Part shown: piece after piece, positions 8,360-16,826 of the stretch | Position numbering within the stretch: the first letter of the stretch is position 1 | Layout of the letters: every line of letters begins with the position of its first letter | Origin: Phycisphaerales bacterium | GTDB taxonomy: Bacteria > Planctomycetota > Phycisphaerae > UBA1845 > UTPLA1 | Reading direction: 5' to 3' | DNA length: 64,000 nt | NCBI GenBank assembly: GCA_020639075.1 | Contig: JACKHI010000001.1 | Coordinates: 3,844,001 to 3,908,000, forward strand | Program-made: the position numbers and the translations under genes | The notes under the pieces: model-generated | Told to the model about the DNA's origin: nothing | Database searches by the model: none | Seen by the model: the letters and a program-made list of their open reading frames with translations, nothing else

Positions 8360-9118
8360 ATGGAAGACGAGAAGGTTGCGAGTACAGGCTGGTTCGGTCC
8401 GATCCTCGTTGCGGCGACGGCATGCATTCTGACCGTGACGATCCTCGGATCGCTCGGAATTCTCGGCTGGCGATTTTACGATCGCTGGCAATTGCAGGAG
8501 CGTGTACGTACGCTCGTGTCGTCGCTGGAGAATCGAACGCCCGAGGAGTTGGCGGATCGTGCGGCACAGTTGAAAGAGCGCCCGAAAGTCGCACGATACG
8601 TGCTGCCGCAGATCCGCGCCGCGATTGCCAGATCGCCGTCAGAGCAGCAGCAATGGTCGGCGATACGAATCGGCGAGGCTTTCATTCAGGATCGCTCGAT
8701 GGAAGAGAGTCTCTTTCAGCTGCGCACCTCTCCACGCGAACGCATTGCCGCTGAAGCGACGCGGATTCTGTCGCTCGTCCAGCCTCCGTCGCATGCGGCC
8801 GAACGATTGGGGTCTTGCCTCGTCGACGCGACGTGCAGCGCCGCACAGGATGAAGCGTGTGCAGGCCTCATGCGTCTCGGCGACGTCGGCCGCGTCGAAA
8901 TGCAGAAGCATCTGCCGGAGCTAAACGTGGGGCGTCGCTTATGGCTTGTCCGATATGTAAACGATAGGGGCGGCGCATACCGTGAGGCTTGGCTCCAAAT
9001 GCTTGCAAAGGATGAAGATACTGCTGTCCGCACCGCCGCGGTGAATGCCCTGGCCGATGAAACGCATTCCGCGGCCCGCTCCGATCAAGGACCGTCGCTT
9101 GCTGTGTCGAACGGCTAG
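8360..9118 (+). CDS. Membrane-anchored helical-repeat protein (HEAT-like)
   Basis: A 252-residue protein with one N-terminal membrane helix (about residues 12-37), then an all-helical region. The C-terminal part (MLAKDEDTAVRTAAVNALAD) looks like HEAT or Armadillo-type repeats. AAAGG lies upstream of the ATG. It follows parB by 36 bases and may be co-transcribed with it, but an inverted repeat lies between. No catalytic motif is present. A scaffold or protein-interaction role is the most that can be said. Confidence 0.65.
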   Translation: MEDEKVASTGWFGPILVAATACILTVTILGSLGILGWRFYDRWQLQERVRTLVSSLENRTPEELADRAAQLKERPKVARYVLPQIRAAIARSPSEQQQWSAIRIGEAFIQDRSMEESLFQLRTSPRERIAAEATRILSLVQPPSHAAERLGSCLVDATCSAAQDEACAGLMRLGDVGRVEMQKHLPELNVGRRLWLVRYVNDRGGAYREAWLQMLAKDEDTAVRTAAVNALADETHSAARSDQGPSLAVSNG

Positions 9119-9168
9119 CTGAGAGCACGACATTCGGGTTTCGACACGAAGCCGACAAAGCAATTGCA

Positions 9169-9972
9169 GTGATACACGAAGACGTATTTCAATTTCTGTC
9201 GACCTGGTCGTTCCCGGGTTTGTTCTTCTGTTTGTTGGCCGCCGGCTTCGGTGTGCCGATTCCGGAAGATATTCCGCTGATCTTGTCCGGTTTCGTCGTG
9301 CGCGAAAGTTACGGCGATGCGACAATGCCGCTCATTGTCATGTGCCTGACAGGGTTGGCAGGCGTCATCGCAGGTGACTCCGTCATGTTCTTGCTTGGCC
9401 GCAAGTTCGGCCCAGCCATTGTGGAGATGCGTTGGTTCAGAAGAATCGCGAAGCCCTGGCTGATTGAGAAGGCGCGCGAGAAGTACGATCACCATGGCGC
9501 GAAAATCCTCTTCGCCGGGCGATTCATGCCGGGCCTTCGATGCGTCTTGTTTCTCTCGGCCGGTGTGTTTCGCTTGCCTTACTGGAAACTGCTGGCGTTC
9601 GACGGGACGGCCGCCGTGCTTTCAGTGCCGCTTTGGGTCTGGGCCGGCTGGTTCTTCCACGCGAAACTGACGGCCGTATACAAGAGCGCGAAGATTGCGG
9701 CGATCGTCATCGGCGGAATCGCACTCGCGTTGCTTGTCGCCTGGGTGATTTATGAGTACTACCGGAATCTGCGCAAGAAGGGACACGAGGATCTTGCCGA
9801 TCCGCATGTCGGCGCCGAGATTCTTGCGGAAGCATCCGGACAGGCGCCCCACGCGACGAAGGCCGAAGCTGCCGTGTCTCATGCCATGACCGAGTCTGTT
9901 GCGACGCGCGATCCAAAAAGCCTCGATCGAAAGTCCGGTTCGGCAACGGAACCGGCGTCGCCGCCGGCGTAG
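9169..9972 (+). CDS. DedA / SNARE-associated (VTT-domain) membrane protein
   Basis: A 267-residue polytopic membrane protein of the DedA family. It has GFGVPIPEDIPLILSG near 27-42, GDSVMFLLGRKFG near 69-81 and FAGRFMPGLRCVLFLSAG near 115-132, the last holding the conserved arginines. Family members act as half-transporters moving undecaprenyl phosphate or phospholipids across the membrane. The start is GTG at 9169 and has only a weak ribosome-binding site. The last ~60 residues are a soluble Ala/Glu-rich tail beyond the usual family length. The substrate is not readable from sequence. Confidence 0.88.
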   Translation: MIHEDVFQFLSTWSFPGLFFCLLAAGFGVPIPEDIPLILSGFVVRESYGDATMPLIVMCLTGLAGVIAGDSVMFLLGRKFGPAIVEMRWFRRIAKPWLIEKAREKYDHHGAKILFAGRFMPGLRCVLFLSAGVFRLPYWKLLAFDGTAAVLSVPLWVWAGWFFHAKLTAVYKSAKIAAIVIGGIALALLVAWVIYEYYRNLRKKGHEDLADPHVGAEILAEASGQAPHATKAEAAVSHAMTESVATRDPKSLDRKSGSATEPASPPA

Positions 9973-10123
9973 TCGGTTCATGGCGGGGCGGGTTGGCGAT
10001 GGACCGAGTCCGTTTCTCGACGTCTGCCGGCGATGATTTCCCGAGCGTGGCGTTTCTGCATACAATCGCATCATCATTGATGAAATTTCACACTTTCCGA
10101 TTTCAATACGAAGGATGTTCGCC

Positions 10124-10999
10124 ATGAAGTGGACGATTGGGATGCGCGACCGCATTTTTGGCAAATGGGCCTGCCTGTTTTCAGCATTGGCAGTTGGATT
10201 CGCTACCTCAGCAGGCTGCAAACAGCCGGACCCGGCGCCGGAACCCGAAAAGACGGCTGTCGCCGCAAAAGAGTCCGACGCGCGCAAGGACTCCGCGCTG
10301 ATGGGCAGCTTCATCCGCGAGAACGCAGGTGCGAGCTCGACGCCGACCGGGGCTTTACCGGCCGGCCATCCGTCGGTACCCGGTATGACTCCGCCGCCTG
10401 TCGACGCCAGCAAGCTGCCTGAAGGTCATCCGCCACTACCGGCCGGCATGCGTCTGGCGGGTAGTGGCGACTCGCCTTCCGGACCCCCGCCGGATCTCTC
10501 GGACTTGCCGATCGCATTCGATGTTCCGAAGGCCTGGATCGCTGAAGCCCCGTCGATGTCGATGAGGAAGGCGCAGTTTCGTCTCCCCCATGCGGATGGC
10601 GACTCGAATGACGGCGACATGGTTGTGTACTTCTTCGGAAAGAACCAGGGAGGCGACGTCGCCTCGAACATCGATCGATGGGTAGGGCAGTTTACGACGA
10701 TGGAAGGCGATCCGATTCCTGACTCGAGTCGCGTTATTGGCTCGCTCGAAGTCAACGGTATGAAGGTCACGACCCTTGATGTTGCCGGGAAGTACTCCAA
10801 TGCGAGCATGATGGGCGCCGCCGCGACGCCCAACGAAGGACCGCAGCGCATGCTTGCTGCGATCGTTGAAACGCCGGGTGGTCGCTGGTTCTTCAAGGGA
10901 ACGGGACCTGTCGACACGATGGCGAAATACAAGTCGGCGTTCGAAGAGATGCTGAATTCACTCGCATGGAAGAGCGACGGGAATGACGGCGGCGCGTAG
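10124..10999 (+). CDS. Predicted lipoprotein with Pro-rich linker
   Basis: A 291-residue protein with a signal ending at the lipobox ATSAGCKQPD. A low-complexity Pro/Gly/Ala segment (about 60-130) contains repeated GHP motifs (AGHPSVPG, EGHPPLPAG). A C-terminal beta-rich domain of about 150 residues follows (from FDVPKAWI), with alternating hydrophobic strands and a WFFKGTGP block. The domain resembles envelope lipoproteins of unknown role that are common in planctomycetes. GAAGG (10110-10114) favours the ATG at 10124 over the one at 10115. It ends into a bidirectional terminator shared with ilvE. Confidence 0.7.
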   Translation: MKWTIGMRDRIFGKWACLFSALAVGFATSAGCKQPDPAPEPEKTAVAAKESDARKDSALMGSFIRENAGASSTPTGALPAGHPSVPGMTPPPVDASKLPEGHPPLPAGMRLAGSGDSPSGPPPDLSDLPIAFDVPKAWIAEAPSMSMRKAQFRLPHADGDSNDGDMVVYFFGKNQGGDVASNIDRWVGQFTTMEGDPIPDSSRVIGSLEVNGMKVTTLDVAGKYSNASMMGAAATPNEGPQRMLAAIVETPGGRWFFKGTGPVDTMAKYKSAFEEMLNSLAWKSDGNDGGA

Positions 11000-11036
11000 T
11001 GGCTTGAATCTCAAAGCGCGCAATCAGCCGGACAAA

Positions 11037-11080
11037 ATAAAACGCCTCGAATGCCAGACGACGTTCGAGGCGTTTTTGTT
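11037..11080. terminator. Bidirectional intrinsic terminator
   Basis: A long stem (AAAACGCCTCGAA pairing with TTCGAGGCGTTTT) flanked by A-rich sequence on the left and a T-run on the right. It sits between the convergent lipoprotein gene and ilvE and can end transcription from both sides. Confidence 0.85.
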
Positions 11081-11116
11081 TTTTCAGGTCTGAAATCGGG
11101 CGTCGTTTGGCCCGAA

Positions 11117-12199
11117 TCAACAGCTGACGGTCTTCGTGCTGAACACGCCGCCGGTGGTCGTCGGCTCGTTGCCGGCGTCGGGAACGATTGTCAGCCAGTT
11201 GTGCGTGTCCGGCGCTTCGCCGAGCTGGATCGCCCGAAGCTGCTTGTATAGCTTCGTGCTGTACTCTCCCGGCGTCTCGCCGTCGCCATAAGTCGCCTTT
11301 CGATCGCGCCAAGTGATCGAGCCGACGGGCGTGATCACGGCGGCCGTTCCACAGCAGCCGGCCTCGGCGAAGTCGAAAATCTCATCGACGGCGATTTGTC
11401 GCCTCTCTGGCCGAAGCCCCATTTGATCAGCGAGCGTGATCAGGGACTTGTTTGTGATCGACGGCAAAATCGATTCGCTCTTCGGCGTGATATACTGGCC
11501 GTCCTTCGTAATCGCAAAGAAGTTCGCGGGGCCCGATTCGTCAATGAACTTCTTGTGCTTGGCGTCGAGGTACAGAACCTCGGTAAAGCCGCGCTCCTTC
11601 GCGCCCATCGAGGCACGCATGCCGGCGGCGTAGTTTCCGCCGACCTTCGCGTTTCCGACGCCCAATGGCGCCGCCCGGTCCATCGACTCCTCGACGACAA
11701 GGTGCACAGGCTTGAAACCGGTCTTGAAATAGGGACCCACAGGCGTGACGAATACGATGAACAGGTACTCGTCGGCGGGGCGGACGCCGATGCGCGGACC
11801 GATGCCGATGACCAGGGGCCGCACGTATAGAGAAGCACCCGTACCGTAGGGCGGGACATAGTGGCGATTGGCCTGCACGACCCGCATGACAGCATTGATG
11901 AACATCTCTTTGGGCACAGGCGGCATCAGGATCCGCTTGCACGATTCAATCATGCGGGCGGCGTTTTCCTCAATCCGAAACAGTGCTACGTCGCCGTCGC
12001 GCGTGGAAAAGGCCTTCAGGCCTTCGAAGCACTCCTGACCGTAATGCAGACAGCTCGAAGCCATATGGAGCGGAATCGTCTCTTCCTGCGTCATAACGCC
12101 CTCACTCCAGGCGCCGTCCTTCCACGTGAAGCGAAGATTCGCATCCGTCTTGCGGTACCCGAAGTCAAGGTTCGGCCAGTCCATTTTGGCAGGTTCCAT
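11117..12199 (-). CDS. ilvE: Branched-chain amino acid aminotransferase
   Basis: A 360-residue fold-type IV PLP enzyme. The PLP lysine lies in GNAKVGGNYAAG, and the substrate/cofactor motifs HYGQECFEGLKAF and FDFAEAGCCGTAAVI are clear. The length and the KVGGNY form match the larger, eukaryote-like BCAT group. It transfers amino groups between glutamate and the 2-oxo acids of Leu, Ile and Val in the cytoplasm. The ATG at 12199 lies 7 bases from AAGGAG (complement of 12205-12212); another ATG is immediately before it at 12202. The longer upstream frame is not supported. No leader peptide or T-box-like element is seen upstream. Confidence 0.93.
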   Translation of the reverse strand: MEPAKMDWPNLDFGYRKTDANLRFTWKDGAWSEGVMTQEETIPLHMASSCLHYGQECFEGLKAFSTRDGDVALFRIEENAARMIESCKRILMPPVPKEMFINAVMRVVQANRHYVPPYGTGASLYVRPLVIGIGPRIGVRPADEYLFIVFVTPVGPYFKTGFKPVHLVVEESMDRAAPLGVGNAKVGGNYAAGMRASMGAKERGFTEVLYLDAKHKKFIDESGPANFFAITKDGQYITPKSESILPSITNKSLITLADQMGLRPERRQIAVDEIFDFAEAGCCGTAAVITPVGSITWRDRKATYGDGETPGEYSTKLYKQLRAIQLGEAPDTHNWLTIVPDAGNEPTTTGGVFSTKTVSC

Positions 12200-12739
12200 C
12201 ATCACGCTCCTTGTGTAGCTATCTATCAATATAAAGACGCGCCGAATTCCGCGCGTCTGGTGTCCTGCCTGGAACAGTTCGCCGGGAGGCCCGACTCCCA
12301 CTACCCTAGGCTCGCCCATTATAGTCAAAATCGCACATTAGGGGATATTCGTCGCATCCGTTGCACCCAGGCCGATCACACCAGGGATACTCCGATTCAA
12401 TGCGCCGAGTTCGCGAGCCGAGTGCGGACCGACCGAGAACGAATGCTCACGAGAACCGACAATCGTCCGATGTCGGCAGGTAAAACGAATTACCCGGCGG
12501 TGATCCGGCTGGGATTGGCGGTGGAATTTTCTCCGGCCGAATCCGACGTGCCCCGGTCATGGACCTTACGCGTGGATGAATTCGGTTGCATCGGGCGGAC
12601 GCCTTGCGGTAGATTCGATCGAGTCTGAATTCACGTCGGAATTGTCCCGGCGATTCGCTGCCGGGATCTTGCGATGGGCCGTCCGGCGAAAATCACGAGA
12701 CGACTGAATCGAATTCTCAACAAGGAACAGGGTCCATCA
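12200..12739. other. Intergenic region between ilvE and the dihaem propeller gene
   Basis: This 540-base stretch separates two divergent genes. An AT-rich segment at 12213-12233 (minus strand) probably holds the ilvE promoter, but no clean -35/-10 pair could be fixed. Frames in the middle have no ribosome-binding site or coherent protein character. I see no RNA gene or repeat. Confidence 0.5.
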
Positions 12740-15667
12740 ATGTTCAAATCCACGCTCGCAGGCCTGCTGATCGTGTTTTTTCCGCAAATCGCGTCTGCGC
12801 AATCATTTGTGAACTGGGAGACGCCGCATGTGCATCCCCTCGACATCACGCCCGATGGATCGCGACTGCTTGCGGTCAACCTCGCGGACGCCCGACTGGA
12901 GATCCTGAACATCGACTCGGGGATGCCCATTCTGATCGATTCCGTGCCGGTCGGCATCGATCCCGTGTCGGTGCGTGCCCGCACCAACTCGGAAGCATGG
13001 GTCGTCAATCAGATTTCTGACAGCATCAGCATCGTCGACCTCGACCTCGGGCTCGTCATTCGCACCCTGGATACCGACGACGAGCCGGCCGACGTCGTCT
13101 TCTCGCCGGCATCACAGCGCGCTTTCGTGAGTTGTTCGCAGGCGGATACAGTGCTGGTGTTCGACCTGACGGCGATGGACGCGCCGCCCACACGCATTTC
13201 GATTGAAGGCGAGGACCCGCGGGCGCTCGTTTTCAACGCGGCTCGAAATGAAGTCTGTGTGGCGGTTTTCGAATCAGGCAATCGCTCCACAATCCTCGGC
13301 GGCGGCAGCACGATGGCCAATGGCTTTCCGCGGAATGTCGTCAGCGATCCCGCCGGACCTTACGGCGGCATGAACCCGCCGCCAAACGACGGCCCGAATT
13401 TCACGCCGGCTCAGAAGCCAGGCAACCCGTCGCCGCCGCCGGTCGGCTTGATCGTTAAACAGAATAGCGCCGGCGATTGGATGGATGACAACAACGGCGA
13501 TTGGACGGATCTCGTATCCGGCGCAAATGCGGCGCTGTCGAGCCGCGTCCCGAACTGGGAACTCATCGACAACGACGTCGCGATCATCGACGCCGCGACG
13601 CTGGATGTCCGGTACGCGACGGGCCTCATGAACATCTGCATGGCGATCGGCATTAATCCCGGCAGCGGCGACATCACGGTCGTCGGAACGGATGCGACAA
13701 ACCAGGTTCGGTTTGAGCCTGTTCTTCGCGGTCGCTTTCTGCGCGTCAATCTGGGCCGCGTCGATGCCGCAAGCGGCGCGACGATTGCCGTGAGCGATCT
13801 CAATCAACATCTGACATACGGCACGACGATTCCATTCGTATCGATTCCGCAATCGGAGCGTGACAAATCGCTGGGCGATCCGCGCGCGATCGTCTGGAAT
13901 TCGACGGGTACGCGCGGCTACGTCGCGGGCATGGGATCGAACAACATCGCGATCATCGATGACGCCGGCACGCGCGTTGGTCGAATCGACGACGCAAACG
14001 ACATTACGATCGATGTCGGAGACGGACCGACTGGCCTCGCGCTGGACGAATCGCGAGATCGTCTCTACGTCCTCAACAAGTTCTCGGCCACGATTTCAGT
14101 TATCGATACGACCACAGAATCGGAAGTTGATCAAATCGCGCTTCATGACGCGACACTGAGCGCAATCAAGATCGGCCGGAAGCACCTGTACGACACACAC
14201 AAGAACTCCGGGCTCGGTCACATCGCGTGCGCATCGTGTCACGTCGATTCGCGCATGGATCGTCTCGCGTGGGATCTCGGCGATCCGTCAGGTGATATGA
14301 GATCGTTTAATCAGAATTGCGCGCCGGGCAACAACTGCGATGACTGGCATCCGATGAAAGGTCCGATGACGACGCAGACGCTTCAGGACATCATCGGCCT
14401 GGAGCCGCATCACTGGCGCGGCGACCGAACGGGCATCGAGGAGTTCGCCGATGCCTTTGCCGTTCTGCAGGGCGACGACGCGCCGCTGCCGCCGAACGAG
14501 ATGCAGGAATTCGAGAACTTCCTCGGTACGATTCACTTCCCGCCGAACCCTTATCGAAACTTCAATAACACATTGCCGAACAATGTTCCATTGCCCGGGC
14601 ATTTCACGACGGGGCGCTTCGGTCCGGCCGGCCAGCCGCTGCCCAACGGCAATGCCGTCAACGGACTCAATGCCTATCGCACGGCAGCACTGGACGGCGT
14701 GCAGTGCGTGACGTGTCATACGTTGCCTACGGGCGCCGGCCCTGATGCGCGGCTCGTCGGGTTCCCGCCGTCGTTTCAGCCGGTTCCTGTCGGTCCCGAC
14801 GGCGAGCATCACATTGCCATCGTGTCCGTCGATGGTTCGACGAACGTCAGCATCAAGATTCCACAGCTTCGAAATCAGTACGACAAAGTCGGTTTCAATA
14901 TGACGCAGCCGAGGAGCCGCGCCGGCTTCGGCGTGCTGCACGACGGAAGCGTCGACTCGATCGAGCGCTTCGTGAACGAACCGGTTTTCAATGTGACGTC
15001 CGACCAGATGACGGCGGATCTTGTCGCATTCATGTTGTCCTTTGCCGGCTCCGATCTCCCGCAGGGATCTCCGACAAACCTGCTCGAACCGCCCGGACCT
15101 TCGAGCCAGGACACGCACGCGGCCGTTGGTACGCAGACGACGCTTGAGAACCTTGCATCCGCGCCGCCCGCGCAGATCGTGCTGCTGAACAACATGGAGT
15201 CGCTGGCGAACACCAACGCCGTCGGCCTCATCGTCAAGACGCGCGTGGCGGGGGAGCAGCGCGGCGCGAGTTACCTCGGCGCGGGGCTCTACCAGACGGA
15301 TCGCGTCGGCGAGACCATCACAACGGCGAACTTGCGGGCGCTCGCCGTGGCGGGCAGCGAACAGACATATACCGTCGTTGCGGCGGGCATGCAGACGCGT
15401 CTTGGCATCGATCGCGATGAGGACGGGTTCCTCGATCGGGACGAGATCGACGGGTGCAGCGATCCGGCCGATGCGAACTCGACGCCCGTCCTCAAGGGAG
15501 ACATGGACGGCAACAGCGCGGTCGACGCAAACGACATTGCGTTGTTCAGTAGCGCGCTGCTGTCGGCGTCGCCGACGGCGCAGCAGGTCGAATTTGCCGA
15601 CACGAACTGCGACGGCGCGCTGGATGGGCGGGATATTCAGCCGTTCACGGCAATCCTGACGAATTGA
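12740..15667 (+). CDS. Secreted YVTN-type beta-propeller / dihaem cytochrome / dockerin protein
   Basis: A 975-residue exported protein. The signal peptide is residues 1-20 (cleavage near SAQ). An N-terminal beta-propeller contains blades such as GRIDDANDITIDVGDGPTG and LYVLNKFSATISVIDT. Two haem c attachment sites follow: CASCH (497-501) and CVTCH (656-660), within a MauG/cytochrome-c-peroxidase-like region. The C-terminus (about 917-972) is a type I dockerin with paired calcium motifs (GDMDGNSAVDANDIALF and TNCDGALDGRDI). It is probably a periplasmic or surface redox protein. The dockerin suggests attachment to a cohesin-bearing partner, none of which is seen here. The ATG at 12740 gives an ideal signal peptide; AAGGA lies 13 bases upstream. 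Confidence 0.85.
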   Translation: MFKSTLAGLLIVFFPQIASAQSFVNWETPHVHPLDITPDGSRLLAVNLADARLEILNIDSGMPILIDSVPVGIDPVSVRARTNSEAWVVNQISDSISIVDLDLGLVIRTLDTDDEPADVVFSPASQRAFVSCSQADTVLVFDLTAMDAPPTRISIEGEDPRALVFNAARNEVCVAVFESGNRSTILGGGSTMANGFPRNVVSDPAGPYGGMNPPPNDGPNFTPAQKPGNPSPPPVGLIVKQNSAGDWMDDNNGDWTDLVSGANAALSSRVPNWELIDNDVAIIDAATLDVRYATGLMNICMAIGINPGSGDITVVGTDATNQVRFEPVLRGRFLRVNLGRVDAASGATIAVSDLNQHLTYGTTIPFVSIPQSERDKSLGDPRAIVWNSTGTRGYVAGMGSNNIAIIDDAGTRVGRIDDANDITIDVGDGPTGLALDESRDRLYVLNKFSATISVIDTTTESEVDQIALHDATLSAIKIGRKHLYDTHKNSGLGHIACASCHVDSRMDRLAWDLGDPSGDMRSFNQNCAPGNNCDDWHPMKGPMTTQTLQDIIGLEPHHWRGDRTGIEEFADAFAVLQGDDAPLPPNEMQEFENFLGTIHFPPNPYRNFNNTLPNNVPLPGHFTTGRFGPAGQPLPNGNAVNGLNAYRTAALDGVQCVTCHTLPTGAGPDARLVGFPPSFQPVPVGPDGEHHIAIVSVDGSTNVSIKIPQLRNQYDKVGFNMTQPRSRAGFGVLHDGSVDSIERFVNEPVFNVTSDQMTADLVAFMLSFAGSDLPQGSPTNLLEPPGPSSQDTHAAVGTQTTLENLASAPPAQIVLLNNMESLANTNAVGLIVKTRVAGEQRGASYLGAGLYQTDRVGETITTANLRALAVAGSEQTYTVVAAGMQTRLGIDRDEDGFLDRDEIDGCSDPADANSTPVLKGDMDGNSAVDANDIALFSSALLSASPTAQQVEFADTNCDGALDGRDIQPFTAILTN

Positions 15668-15754
15668 TCGCATCGGCGCGGCGACGCAGGAGCAACCGGC
15701 GGGTGCGGCGCATAGGTACGCGCTTTTCGTCAGGTCGTTGGTACAATTCCGGCC

Positions 15755-16177
15755 ATGCCAGTTGAGACGCATCCCATTCACGTAGAGACGCAGGGGAATA
15801 CGCATGTCGTCGACATCACGCCCTTGCTCGTCGAGAAGCTGAATCTGGCCGACATCACGAACGGCATCGCGACGTTGTTCGTCATCGGGTCGACGGCCGG
15901 CATCACGACTGTCGAGTACGAACCTGGCCTTGCCAATCACGATCTCAAAGCCTTCTTCGAGAAAGTCGCCCCGGAAGACGGCGTCTATAAGCATGAAGAA
16001 ACCTGGAACGACGACAACGGACATTCGCACATCCGGGCGTCACTCATCGGGCCAAGCCTGTCAGTACCGATCAGCGATCGCCAGCCGATGCTGGGGACAT
16101 GGCAGCAGATCGTGTTGATTGACTTCGATACGCGACCAAGAAGGCGGAGTATCGTCGTGCAGTTGATCGGGGAATAG
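15755..16177 (+). CDS. YjbQ / UPF0047 family protein
   Basis: A 140-residue single-domain protein of the YjbQ family. The diagnostic C-terminal block DDNGHSHIRASLIGPSLSVP is intact, including the paired histidines, as is the STAGITTVEYEPGL segment. Family members form trimers and show weak thiamine-phosphate synthase activity; the true role is uncertain. It is followed 38 bases later by a DUF3124 gene in the same direction, and the two may form a small operon. Confidence 0.88.
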   Translation: MPVETHPIHVETQGNTHVVDITPLLVEKLNLADITNGIATLFVIGSTAGITTVEYEPGLANHDLKAFFEKVAPEDGVYKHEETWNDDNGHSHIRASLIGPSLSVPISDRQPMLGTWQQIVLIDFDTRPRRRSIVVQLIGE

Positions 16178-16215
16178 GGCAGTGGCGTCGCGCAAGTGGG
16201 ATTCGAGATTTTCGC

Positions 16216-16806
16216 ATGAACGATTCAGATAACATCGGTTCGCTGTTGTCGAGAGCTTCCGATCGATTTGTCTATATCGCGGTCGCCGCCGTCATTGCGT
16301 TGATCGTGATCCTCATTGCAATCATGATCGCCGTGAAGGGCAAGGTCGAGCACGTCGAAGATCAACTCCGCTATCGAGCGCCGCGAGGCACAACGCTTGC
16401 CGGTGATGAGTCAGAGGGGGAGGCCCAGCTTGAGCGGACCGTATATGTTCCCGTTTACTCGCACGTCTATATCCATGAAGGCGTTCCGTACAACCTGACG
16501 ACGACGTTGAGCGTTCGCAACACGGATACGAATCGCTCGTTGATTGTGAAGTCGGCCCGCTATCACGACAGCGATGGAAAACTCGTGCAGTCCTACCTCG
16601 ATCAGCCGCTCAAGATCGGCCCCCTCGCGACGACGGAATTCCTCGTTGCGGAAAAGGACTCGCGCGGCGGTTCGGGTGCAAGCTTTGTCATCGGGTGGGC
16701 AGGACACGAGCAGATCAATCCGCCCATCATTGAAGCAGTCATGATCGGCGCATCGGGTCAGCAGGGGATTTCACTGACGAGTCGTGGGATCGTGATCGAA
16801 CCGTAG
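16216..16806 (+). CDS. DUF3124-domain membrane-anchored protein
   Basis: A 196-residue protein with an N-terminal membrane helix (about residues 18-40) and an extracytoplasmic beta-rich domain. The domain contains VYVPVYSHVYIHEG and TLSVRNTDTNRSLIVKSARY, typical of DUF3124. The function of this family is not known. It ends 20 bases from the convergent SpoVR gene with no terminator hairpin between them. Confidence 0.8.
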   Translation: MNDSDNIGSLLSRASDRFVYIAVAAVIALIVILIAIMIAVKGKVEHVEDQLRYRAPRGTTLAGDESEGEAQLERTVYVPVYSHVYIHEGVPYNLTTTLSVRNTDTNRSLIVKSARYHDSDGKLVQSYLDQPLKIGPLATTEFLVAEKDSRGGSGASFVIGWAGHEQINPPIIEAVMIGASGQQGISLTSRGIVIEP

Positions 16807-16826
16807 GCGGGGCGCACGATTCCAAT

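Noticed and set aside
12121..12136. TTCCACGTGAAG in ilvE as another parS site
   Set aside because: Only the central part matches; the outer bases of the palindrome are wrong and it lies inside a coding region.
14288..16030. 580-codon minus-strand frame opposite the dihaem propeller gene
   Set aside because: Antisense artefact of GC-rich codons; no domains.
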